Source: a bacterium (GTDB lineage Bacteria > Bdellovibrionota_C > UBA2361 > RFPC01). From it: a stretch of 64,000 nucleotides of DNA. Positions 42,501 through 50,304 of the stretch are shown here, piece by piece. Where the stretch lies: assembly GCA_030428205.1 (NCBI GenBank), contig JAUIBK010000001.1, positions 124,001 to 188,000 on the forward strand, written 5' to 3'. The notes beneath the pieces are model-generated. The model did not search any database. It was not told the DNA's origin and saw nothing but the letters and a program-made list of their open reading frames with translations. The position numbers were made by a program, and so were the translations under genes. How positions within the stretch are numbered: the first letter of the stretch is position 1; each line of letters starts with the position of its first letter.

Positions 42501-42929
42501 ACCAAGCTTGTTCCTCGTCTCTTTGGTGGTGGAAAGGGAACTCTCGAACTTGAAGATCCAAGCAACCCACTTGATTCTGGAGTGATGATCGTTGCACGCC
42601 CTCCAGGTAAGAAGCTCAAGAGTATTGACCTGCTCTCCGGTGGAGAAAAAGCACTCTGTGCTACAGCTCTTATCTTCTCGATGTTTATGGTTCGCCCGAG
42701 TCCGTTGTGTGTGCTTGATGAGGTTGATGCCCCCCTCGACGAGGCAAACCTTGTTCGCTTTCTCTCGCTCATTAAAGAGATGAGCGCGAAGACACAGTTC
42801 CTCTTGATTACTCACAACAAGGGCTCTATGTCAGCCTCAGACCGTATGGTTGGTGTAACAATGGAACAACCGGGAGCTTCGAAGGTGATAACCGTGTCAC
42901 TGCAAGAGGCGTACGATGCGGTAGCCTAG
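39510..42929 (+). CDS. smc: Chromosome segregation ATPase SMC with acidic insertion
   Basis: SMC dimers form the ring of condensin and organise the chromosome. The 1139-residue product has Walker A [20 protein letters not shown] at the N-terminus. Coiled coils flank a hinge at about residues 500-640, and the C-terminal head has [17 protein letters not shown] and [14 protein letters not shown] (signature and Walker B). Between [14 protein letters not shown] and [20 protein letters not shown], where other SMCs have a short link, there is an extra segment of about 110 residues very rich in Glu, Ser, Asp and Gln. AAGGAA lies a little far upstream of the ATG. No scpA or scpB is adjacent. Confidence 0.95.
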   Translation: [1139 protein letters not shown]

Positions 42930-42968
42930 AGTCTGGTCAAGACTGTGCCGAGCCTTAGGGTTGTCCTG

Positions 42969-43029
42969 CCATTTGCGTTGGATATTTACTGTTTCCGAAT
43001 CGGAAACAGTAAATATCCAACGCAAATGG
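42969..43029. repeat. CCATT-type palindrome, 30-bp perfect arms
   Basis: CCATTTGCGTTGGATATTTA at the left end is matched perfectly by its complement at the right; the arms (42969-42998 and 43000-43029) are separated by one base. It lies 39 bases after smc and 22 bases before copy B of the 173-nt repeat. Confidence 0.9.
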
Positions 43030-43051
43030 AAAAATTATTGAGATTGTCTTG

Positions 43052-43224
43052 TTATACTCCCCGCACTTGAAATTCCCGGTTCAATGAGCACCGTCGGCGG
43101 GGAGTATCCCCCGGAGGGACAACACATGCCTCCCGCCAGATAGCGATAAGGCCCGATCAGGGCCTTTCCACCAGAAGTGCCTATGCTTGTTGAAGTTAGG
43201 CATTTCCATTTGCGGGAGGTATAG
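43052..43224 (+). repeat. 173-nt multi-hairpin repeat, copy B
   Basis: The length and layout are as in copy A. Stem 1 ATACTCCCCGC / GCGGGGAGTAT is unchanged. In stem 2, ATGCCTCCCGC / GCGGGAGGTAT replaces ATACCCCCCGC / GCGGGGGGTAT: one C-G became T-A on both sides, and one A-T became a G-U pair. Most other changes fall in loops. Confidence 0.85.
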
Positions 43225-43299
43225 TTCACTTTTCATGCAAGGTGAGGTAGTCTTAGCCTGCTTCCTCTCTATTTTTCTATTACCTAAGGATGCTATTCC

Positions 43300-44868
43300 A
43301 TGGAGTATTTCAACGGATTTGTTGCTTTTCTTGAGAACCTCTCTTCGCAGTACGGTTCAGGAGACCTCACCTCAGATCTTATAGTCTTTCTACTTGCCGG
43401 CGCCATCGCGCTAGTGCTTCTTGTACTTTTCCGTGCATTGCGAGGAAACAGCCCCTCTTCTCGTGCCTCTCAGGATGGATTCGATAGGCTTGGTGGTATC
43501 GCCGGAAAACTTGAACGGCTTGAGATGAATACGAATGCTTTTCAGACTGAAGTCAAACGAGAGCTTGAGTTTCTGCGCTCACGCATCGAGCTCGTTGAAA
43601 AAGGGTATGTTGGTGAAGGGGAAAGGTCTTCCTTTGATGATGGTGAAGAGCCTTCAGCAATCCCTAGTTTGCTTGATACAGAGACGCAACCTGTAGCTCA
43701 AGAGAGCGCCTCACAAGATGCGGCTGAATCTGAGGGATTTTTAGAGGCTACTGAATTAAGTAGTAAACTTCATTCAGACTCTATCGAAAGAACAAAGAAG
43801 GAAGTTGAGTCTCCTTTGCCCGTAACGCCAAGCGCTGAGCAGGCCCCAGTCACAAGAACATCACTTCTCGACGGGCTTCAGAAAACCCGTAAAGGTCTCT
43901 TTGAGCGGATACGTGGAGTCTTTTCATCAAAGGCTCGACTTGACGAGGATATGCTTGAAGAGCTTCAAGCACTACTTGTGAGTGCTGATCTCGGGGTTGC
44001 TCTTGTGAATACCTTGATTGATGAGCTCAAAGAAGAGGTGCGCAACGGGCAAGACCTTAACGAAGAGGCTCTTGTAGGCGTGCTCAAGATGAAGATCCTC
44101 AAAAAACTTGAGGAAAATGCACCGCTTGATCCTTCTATTGTTCCTCAGCGCCGAGAGGATGGCCCACTTGTTGTCATGATGGTTGGGGTCAACGGTGTTG
44201 GAAAGACGACAACCACAGCCAAGCTTGCTCACAAATGGAAAGAGTCTGGTGCGAATGTGCTTATGGTTGCTGCTGATACTTTTCGTGCGGCTGCTGTGCA
44301 ACAGTTATGTGAGTGGGGGAGCCGTATTGATGTACCTGTTATTTTTGGTCCCGAAGATGCCAAGCCTTCTACTGTTGTGTTTGATGCTATGAAGCGTGCG
44401 GAAGAAGATCGCGTTGATGTCGTGATCATTGATACGGCTGGCCGCCTTCACACAAAATCAAATCTTATGCAGGAGCTTGAAGGCGTGCGTAATGTCGTAC
44501 AGAAGCATCTCCCGAGTGCACCACACGAAAGTATTCTCGTTGTTGATGGAACAACTGGGCAAAATGCAGTGAGCCAAGCTCGCGAATTTCACGATGCCGT
44601 TAACTTGACGGGACTTGTAGTGACAAAGCTTGATGGAACCCCTAAAGGTGGGATTGTTGTTGCTGTGAAAGATGAGCTCGGAGTACCTATTCGTTATATT
44701 GGAATAGGTGAGTCAACGGCAGATCTTAAGGTGTTCTCTCCAAGAGATTTTTCAGAAGCACTCTTTGATACTGGCGTTGTCACGGAAACACAAGAACCAA
44801 CAGCCCATGCTCAAACCCGTCGAAAAAGACGTAGACGAGATACTGCTGGGTATGCTTCTCAGAGCTAA
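43300..44868 (+). CDS. ftsY: Signal recognition particle receptor FtsY
   Basis: FtsY docks SRP-ribosome complexes at the membrane. The 522-residue product has an N-terminal hydrophobic anchor (LIVFLLAGAIALVLLVLF), then an acidic A-domain with many Glu and Ser. The NG domain then starts around TRKGLFERIRGVF. GTPase motifs are GVNGVGKTTTTAKLAHKW, AADTFRAAAVQQL, DTAGRLHTKSNLM, TKLDGTPKGGI and GIGESTADLKVF. AAGGA precedes the ATG. It is followed by a polytopic membrane protein after 3 bases, so an operon of at least three or four genes begins here. A true N-terminal transmembrane helix is a variant of the E. coli amphipathic type. Confidence 0.95.
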   Translation: MEYFNGFVAFLENLSSQYGSGDLTSDLIVFLLAGAIALVLLVLFRALRGNSPSSRASQDGFDRLGGIAGKLERLEMNTNAFQTEVKRELEFLRSRIELVEKGYVGEGERSSFDDGEEPSAIPSLLDTETQPVAQESASQDAAESEGFLEATELSSKLHSDSIERTKKEVESPLPVTPSAEQAPVTRTSLLDGLQKTRKGLFERIRGVFSSKARLDEDMLEELQALLVSADLGVALVNTLIDELKEEVRNGQDLNEEALVGVLKMKILKKLEENAPLDPSIVPQRREDGPLVVMMVGVNGVGKTTTTAKLAHKWKESGANVLMVAADTFRAAAVQQLCEWGSRIDVPVIFGPEDAKPSTVVFDAMKRAEEDRVDVVIIDTAGRLHTKSNLMQELEGVRNVVQKHLPSAPHESILVVDGTTGQNAVSQAREFHDAVNLTGLVVTKLDGTPKGGIVVAVKDELGVPIRYIGIGESTADLKVFSPRDFSEALFDTGVVTETQEPTAHAQTRRKRRRRDTAGYASQS

Positions 44869-44871
44869 GAA

Positions 44872-46299
44872 GTGACTCATCTCCTCAGTAGTAAACGTTC
44901 AAAGTCCTGGGGGCTTGTCGCACTAGCGGTACTCTGTTCGTTTTTATTTACTTACCTCTTTTCTCATTACGAGCTTGATGATGCTCTGATCTATAAGCGT
45001 TACATTGCAAATGCACTAACCGGAAACGGATTGGTCTACAATGCTGGAGAATTTTGGAATGCTCTGACCTCCCCGCTCTATGCCTATCTCTACCTGTTCT
45101 TTGCTCAAGTGACGGGAGATATTGATGTTGCTGACTTTCTCCTTCGTATGCTTAGCCTCTTCTTAGCCTCGCTTGGTGGGGCAATGCTTCTCGCGCTTTA
45201 TCTCCAAGAAGAAGAGCAAAGGACGTTATCTCAAGCCGTTCTGATCCTTCTCGTAACTTCAAGTTATTACTTCCTCTCTACGTTTGGCCTTGAAACCCTG
45301 CTCTTTGTTGGCCTACTTGCTTTGACCGCTGTGCTGTTTGAAAAAGAAAGGCACTATTTCCTTGGAATAGTAGCTGCGTGTCTGTTGCTTACTAGAGGGG
45401 AGGGAGTGTTCTTCTTACTTCTTCTCCTTTTCTTTCATCTCAAGCAAGGCCGTCCGTGGCCACGATTGTTGGTATACTTTGCGCCTGTGGTACTCATTGT
45501 TTGCCATTTTCTCTTTTCCCTCTCCTATTACGGCTCTGCCACCCCGCATACCCTAACAGCCAAGCTAGCTCAGGGAGCTTCTGGCTACTGGGGGGATGCC
45601 CTTGCCTTTGCAAAGGGCATCAAGATGTATACTTGGTATTTTGGAGACCGTGTGTCCCTCCTTTTTGTGGCTGCCGCTCTCGTTACCCTTTTGGGTGTTT
45701 GGAAAACACGAGCATGTATGGAAACGAAGCTCTTTGGCAGTTTCTCTGTTCTCTACGGACTCTTCTTTCTTCTGCTCAATATTCCATTTTATCACTGGTA
45801 CTATGGACCTTTTCTCTTCTTGAGTTACTTCTTTCTTGTGTGTGGCGTCTTTTATCGTTCAAGTGGTCTTTACACTAAGGTTGCAACCTTAGTGCTTATG
45901 TTTTTTGTTGGATCCCAAGGGTGGTACAGCTACCAAGCCTCAAAGAGTATTGTGCCTCATCCATATGTCGTCATTGGTACCTGGCTGGCCCAAAATACTC
46001 CCAAGGAATCTAAAATTGCCACGGCAGAGATTGGTGCACTTGGGTGGTATAGTAAGCGGTACATGATCGATATCTTAGGGCTCGTAACTCCCGGTAATGC
46101 CCAGCTACTTAAGGAGCAGAAGCTCTCAGAGTGGCTTTCATTCTATGAGCCCGATTTTCTTGTTATTCACGATCCCCCATGGCCTTTAGAGGAGCCATCA
46201 CTTTCGCGTTTAAAGAATGAGTCGAGAGTTTCGCGTGTAGATGGTAAGTTTCCTAAAGGATTTGCTCTCTGGAAAGTTTCGTCCCCATCGATGGAGTAA
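44872..46299 (+). CDS. Polytopic membrane protein, GT-C glycosyltransferase-like
   Basis: The 475-residue product has about ten to twelve hydrophobic segments. Early in the sequence is a loop with DDALIYKRYIANALTGNGLV, resembling the Asp-containing first loop of GT-C enzymes such as ArnT/PMT-type lipid-linked sugar transferases. The C-terminal part outside the membrane has GALGWYSKRYMIDILGLVTP, also typical of this superfamily in bacteria. The substrate cannot be told. The start is a GTG three bases after the ftsY stop, so it should be translated in an operon with ftsY and with the lipoprotein gene after it. Confidence 0.75.
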   Translation: MTHLLSSKRSKSWGLVALAVLCSFLFTYLFSHYELDDALIYKRYIANALTGNGLVYNAGEFWNALTSPLYAYLYLFFAQVTGDIDVADFLLRMLSLFLASLGGAMLLALYLQEEEQRTLSQAVLILLVTSSYYFLSTFGLETLLFVGLLALTAVLFEKERHYFLGIVAACLLLTRGEGVFFLLLLLFFHLKQGRPWPRLLVYFAPVVLIVCHFLFSLSYYGSATPHTLTAKLAQGASGYWGDALAFAKGIKMYTWYFGDRVSLLFVAAALVTLLGVWKTRACMETKLFGSFSVLYGLFFLLLNIPFYHWYYGPFLFLSYFFLVCGVFYRSSGLYTKVATLVLMFFVGSQGWYSYQASKSIVPHPYVVIGTWLAQNTPKESKIATAEIGALGWYSKRYMIDILGLVTPGNAQLLKEQKLSEWLSFYEPDFLVIHDPPWPLEEPSLSRLKNESRVSRVDGKFPKGFALWKVSSPSME

Positions 46300-46307
46300 A
46301 AAGAATA

Positions 46308-47033
46308 ATGTTACGATGTGTTCTCTGTGTTTCTCTTCTTTTTCTTATTGGCTGTAGCTCTTCTTCAAAATACCTCAATGCTGGAAGGCAGGCGCGTGAT
46401 GCTGGTCGTTACAAGGAAGCGCTTGAGCAGTTTGAGGTTTATATCTCAAAGCGGGGGGCCGATACTCCACTTACCGCTGAGTTTGAGGAGATACGTCGCT
46501 ATTACCTAGACCAGCAGATTGATCGTGCAGACAAGCTTGTGCGCAGAGAAGAGGACCAAACTGTACCTCAATATGTTGCTGCTTTGCGTATTTTGGAAGA
46601 AACAAAAGAGTGGGGCGGACAAAGAGATGATCACGTAAAACTCGCTGAGCGCGAGCTCTCAGCGGCGCTTCAGGCCACTCAGCTCCATGCCCGCGAGGTA
46701 TCTCAGGCTCTTCGTGGGGCGCTTCGGAGTGAAGATGTAGATCTTGCACGGAGATATTTTTTGCGAGCAAAGAAGCTTGATCCATCGTCTCCTATTCTTG
46801 CTACCCTTGAGCCGGATCTCGCCCGGTTAGCTTTTCTGTCTCTGAAGCCTGAGCTCGAGCGACTGCTTCAAGACCCTCAAAATGGACATTTTCAGGCGAA
46901 GGCTCTCCTTGCACAATATGCTGAAAATACGAATTTTTCTGACCACTGGACCGAAGAACTCTACCAAATGCTCAAGGAACTCAGGTCTGGAGCGGTGCCA
47001 GAACCAGGCAGTTCTAGAGGACCAATATTTTAA
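46308..47033 (+). CDS. TPR-like lipoprotein
   Basis: The 241-residue product starts with a lipoprotein signal (MLRCVLCVSLLFLIGCSSSS), with the lipobox LIGC and Ser at +2, so it should go to the outer membrane. The mature part has helical repeats such as YLNAGRQARDAGRYKEALEQF and LARRYFLRAKKLDPSSPIL that look like TPR motifs. The family is not recognised further. It lies 8 bases after the membrane protein gene in the ftsY operon. Possibly it assists in envelope assembly; this is inference from TPR lipoproteins in general. Confidence 0.75.
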   Translation: MLRCVLCVSLLFLIGCSSSSKYLNAGRQARDAGRYKEALEQFEVYISKRGADTPLTAEFEEIRRYYLDQQIDRADKLVRREEDQTVPQYVAALRILEETKEWGGQRDDHVKLAERELSAALQATQLHAREVSQALRGALRSEDVDLARRYFLRAKKLDPSSPILATLEPDLARLAFLSLKPELERLLQDPQNGHFQAKALLAQYAENTNFSDHWTEELYQMLKELRSGAVPEPGSSRGPIF

Positions 47034-47179
47034 GTTTTTTCAGGGGGTTGTCGATAGGTTCCCTAGTGATTCCATCTCTTAGCAAAACCAGGGAACATTT
47101 GTTGCATAACCCTTTTGTATAGGTGGGTTATACCTCTGTAGTGCTGTAGAAAGAGGTTCTTAGAAATTTGGGGTTTTTT

Positions 47180-48349
47180 ATGTCAGGTCTTTTCCAACGA
47201 CGCTTTCAAGCTCTCGCGCACTTAGCGCTTATTCCAGTTTTCTGTTTCTGTTCCGTTCTTCTTTCTCTTCCCGGCTGTGCTGGTGGGCAACGAGGTACAA
47301 ACATCTCTGGTTCTGGAACAGTGAGAAGCTTATCAGGTGATATACTATCAGATGTTTCCATTGAAAGCGCTGCAGATGGATCGATAACGAAAACCGATGA
47401 CCAAGGTAGCTTTGACGGATTACCCATTGTTCCAGGCATTGATAATACTTTTATTGTCGAGTCTACAGAGGGCATTTCCCATCTTGTTCTCAGAGCAGAA
47501 GACTTTTCAGAGGGACAAACCACAGCAAACTTTACGATTGTGGTAGATGGAGAAGACGCCGTTGCTATCTTTGACAATGAGAACTTTCCAACGAAGCAAG
47601 GAGCATCATCAAGTAAGCCGGGAGTGCAACCAGTAAAAACCCCCGAGGTTCAGACTCCAACAAATAAGCCTCAAAAAACCCCTTCAAAGCCTTCAGGAGA
47701 AGAACCTGAAGGAGAGGCACCTGCTCAAGAGGCTCCTCAAGAAAATATAGAGTTCTTGGAGTTGCAACTACGTGTTGCAAACTGTGCAACAGGAGAAGAC
47801 AGCGGCCCGCATTGTTGGGCAGACTGTGAGTCCTATACTAACGGAGAGGATTATGGTGATTCGACGCTCAACGAGTATTGTCAAGAAACTGAACAGACAG
47901 CAAATCTTGTAGAGCTAGAGTGTCAAAACCCGAGTATTATTTGCTCTGACAGAGGGAAGTATTGCACAGGCCTCAGAGACCGCTATCAAGAACGACTTAT
48001 TGAGTCCGAAGGTACTCACGGTAATCAGTATGCTGAGTACCGAAGACATTACCTCCAGCGATTGGTTGATTTTATTGACCAGGCTTACCAGGGGCACTGT
48101 ATTGATATTGCTCCGGTTGATCCTCTCCCTACGGATCCTCCCCCTGGAGATCCAGAGTTTGCCGATCTTGAAGGAGAAAAGCCAGTGAAGGGTGATTCTC
48201 TTCTCGGAACACGACCTGATGCTACGACTGTGACGAATGGAAAGAGGCCCAAAGAACCAAATAGTACGTTTTCTGTGCCTTTAGAGGATAGTTCTGATGA
48301 GGAGATCAAAGGTCCTGCTACGAAGCCCAGTAGTTCAGCAAAACTCTAA
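47180..48349 (+). CDS. Cys-rich lipoprotein with Pro-rich linker
   Basis: From the ATG at 47180 the 389-residue product has a lipoprotein signal (ALIPVFCFCSVLLSLPGCAGG, quoted as LLSLPGC lipobox). After the lipid Cys comes a carboxypeptidase-regulatory-like beta domain (GTVRSLSGDILSDVSIES, TDDQGSFDGLPIVPG). A Pro/Thr/Lys/Glu-rich linker follows, then a region with eight or so Cys (ANCATG, HCWADCES, EYCQET, LECQNPSIICSD, YCTG, GHCIDI). The end is acidic and Pro-rich. It is probably surface exposed and disulfide bonded. A TTG four codons earlier is possible. It converges with the TRAP permease gene, overlapping by 4 bases. Confidence 0.7.
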   Translation: MSGLFQRRFQALAHLALIPVFCFCSVLLSLPGCAGGQRGTNISGSGTVRSLSGDILSDVSIESAADGSITKTDDQGSFDGLPIVPGIDNTFIVESTEGISHLVLRAEDFSEGQTTANFTIVVDGEDAVAIFDNENFPTKQGASSSKPGVQPVKTPEVQTPTNKPQKTPSKPSGEEPEGEAPAQEAPQENIEFLELQLRVANCATGEDSGPHCWADCESYTNGEDYGDSTLNEYCQETEQTANLVELECQNPSIICSDRGKYCTGLRDRYQERLIESEGTHGNQYAEYRRHYLQRLVDFIDQAYQGHCIDIAPVDPLPTDPPPGDPEFADLEGEKPVKGDSLLGTRPDATTVTNGKRPKEPNSTFSVPLEDSSDEEIKGPATKPSSSAKL

Positions 48350-49677
48350 AATACATGCTTTGGCAACCAGGTAACCATCGACGGAAAGAGCCAAAGAACT
48401 ACTAGCGCAAAAATCTGTAGTAAAACAAAGGGAACAACTCCTCTGTAGATATGCAGTGTTGTAACCTCTGCTGGTGCCACACCTTTTAGGTAAAAGAGAG
48501 AAAACCCAAATGGTGGAGTGAGAAAGGAAGTCTGCAGGTTAATTGCTATAAGAATTGCAAGCCAAAGCGGATCAAACCCCAAAGCATAAAGAAGTGGCGT
48601 TACAATTGGTACTACAATAAAACAGATCTCTATAAAATCGAGAAAAAACCCAAGTACGAACATGAGCACCATAATTGCGAGCAGTACAAGGTGCTTACTC
48701 ACTTGAAGAGATGAGACGAACTCCATAATAATCTCATCACCCGCGAGCCCTCGAAAAACTACACTAAAAAATTGAGCACCAATCAGCAGCAGAAATACCA
48801 TAGCTGTTATTTGGGTGGTGCTATGCAGTACTGACGAGAGCGTTTGGAGAGAGAGCTTCTTTTTGGCCCAAGTAAGTACAAGTGCACCAATTGCCCCACA
48901 AGCAGCAGCCTCAGTAGGAGAAGCAACTCCACCTAGGATGCTTCCGAGTACGACAACCATAAGAAGTGTTGGTGGGACAAGGGAGGTAAGGAGCAGTACG
49001 GCATACTCTCTTTGAGAAAGAGTCCTTTGATCCTCTTCTGCAAGTAGTGGCGCAAGCTCTGGTTGCAGTGTTGTACGGATAAAGATGTAGAGCAGATAAA
49101 GGGCAACAAGAAAGAGCCCTGGAATAATGGCACCAATAAAGAGGTCTCCCACATCGACATTCATCATATCACCGAGTAATACGAGCACTATCGATGGCGG
49201 AATGATCTGACCAAGCGTTCCAGCGGTTGCAATGGTGCCACAAGAGAACTCCTTGCTATAACCACGCTTTAAGAGGGTTGGAAGCGAAAGCACTCCCATC
49301 GTCACAACCGTTGCTCCTACAATCCCTGTAGAAGCAGCAAGGAGCGCTCCGACAAGAACAATTGAGATCGTTAGGCCACCACGGATCTTGCGGCAAACCA
49401 GCTCCATTGTCGTCAGGAGCTCTTCGGCAATCCCTGAGCGCTCAAGCATGATTCCCATAAAGATAAAGAGGGGTACTGCAAGCAGAGTGACATTACTCAT
49501 GATCCCAAAGATCTTTGAGGGAACAAACTCAAAATCAGAGAGATAAAAGAGATCGAGCGAATGTCCAACGTATCCAAAGAGGATGGCAACTCCACCAAGC
49601 CCAAACGCCACCGGAAATCCAGATAGGAGCACAAAAATGAGCGCTACAAACATGAGAAAGGGAAGGGCTGTTTCCAT
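48346..49677 (-). CDS. dctM: TRAP transporter large permease
   Basis: DctM is the multi-span subunit that moves substrate with sodium. From the ATG at 49677 the product is 443 residues, normal for the family. The longer frame upstream overlaps the dctQ gene and is not homologous. Hydrophobic segments run throughout. Family motifs include FPVAFGLGG, a GATVVTMGVLSLPTLLKRGY block and IIPPSIVLVLLGDMM, then PTEAAACGAIGAL. TAATG couples the stop of dctQ to this start. Together with dctQ and dctP it forms a complete importer. Confidence 0.92.
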   Translation of the reverse strand: METALPFLMFVALIFVLLSGFPVAFGLGGVAILFGYVGHSLDLFYLSDFEFVPSKIFGIMSNVTLLAVPLFIFMGIMLERSGIAEELLTTMELVCRKIRGGLTISIVLVGALLAASTGIVGATVVTMGVLSLPTLLKRGYSKEFSCGTIATAGTLGQIIPPSIVLVLLGDMMNVDVGDLFIGAIIPGLFLVALYLLYIFIRTTLQPELAPLLAEEDQRTLSQREYAVLLLTSLVPPTLLMVVVLGSILGGVASPTEAAACGAIGALVLTWAKKKLSLQTLSSVLHSTTQITAMVFLLLIGAQFFSVVFRGLAGDEIIMEFVSSLQVSKHLVLLAIMVLMFVLGFFLDFIEICFIVVPIVTPLLYALGFDPLWLAILIAINLQTSFLTPPFGFSLFYLKGVAPAEVTTLHIYRGVVPFVLLQIFALVVLWLFPSMVTWLPKHVF

Positions 49678-50297
49678 TATGAAGCCTCCCCTTTGCCAGT
49701 CACAATAGCAACCTTCTCTAAAAGAACTGCTAGTCCTTGAAGGAGCATAAAGAAAAACGAAAAGGGAATAAGTGCTTTGATGATCCACCGAGCTTCGAGT
49801 CCACCAGGATCGGGTGACACCTCACCAACAAGAACATATTGCCTCAAGAGTTGTTCGAGCGGAGCAAAGATCGCGTAGAGTGCTCCTTGAGCGTCAAACA
49901 GTGTCGCAGTGTAGTAGTCAACAGCTCGGATGTTGGTTACATCAAGAGCGAGCTCCGTATAGAGCCAACCGTAATAAAGCAAGAGAGCAGAGAGAGGGAG
50001 AAGTAAGAAAACGACTCCAAGAATATCGATAACGGCTTGTGTTTTCTCTGAGAGCCTGCCGTAGATGATATCAATTCGGACATGGCCATTTTGTTGTAGG
50101 GTGTAGGGGCAAGCGAGTAAAAAGATTGCGCCAAAGATGTGCCACTCAAGCTCTTGGAGTGCAATTGAGCTCGACTCAAAGAGATAGCGCGAGATGACTT
50201 GCTCTGCCGTAAGCAGAATAAGGAGCAAGCAGAGCCAAGCAGCAAGAGTTCCCCACCAGCGGTTGAGACGGTTGATCCAAGAGATGATACATGTCAT
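49677..50297 (-). CDS. dctQ: TRAP transporter small permease
   Basis: DctQ is the four-helix partner of the large permease. The 206-residue product has four hydrophobic segments (WWGTLAAWLCLLLILLTAEQV, ELEWHIFGAIFLLACPY, ILGVVFLLLPLSALLLYYG, ALIPFSFFFMLLQGLAVLL), each quoted in part. The motif WHIFGAIFLL is typical of the fused-type or oxo-acid TRAP subunits. A somewhat long loop between segments three and four (LYTELALDVTNIRAVDYYT) is a feature of the TakQ-like group. It is 7 bases after dctP and overlaps the dctM start by one base. Confidence 0.9.
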   Translation of the reverse strand: MTCIISWINRLNRWWGTLAAWLCLLLILLTAEQVISRYLFESSSIALQELEWHIFGAIFLLACPYTLQQNGHVRIDIIYGRLSEKTQAVIDILGVVFLLLPLSALLLYYGWLYTELALDVTNIRAVDYYTATLFDAQGALYAIFAPLEQLLRQYVLVGEVSPDPGGLEARWIIKALIPFSFFFMLLQGLAVLLEKVAIVTGKGEAS

Positions 50298-50304
50298 GGA
50301 CCGG

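Larger units (their letters stand above)
42930..43299. other. Gene-free region between smc and ftsY
   Basis: It holds the 61-bp near-perfect palindrome (42969-43029), copy B of the 173-nt repeat (43052-43224) and the ftsY leader. No gene seen. Confidence 0.75.

Noticed and set aside
49678..49788. Longer start for dctM
   Set aside because: It would overlap dctQ by over 100 bases. The family start and the TAATG junction support 49677.
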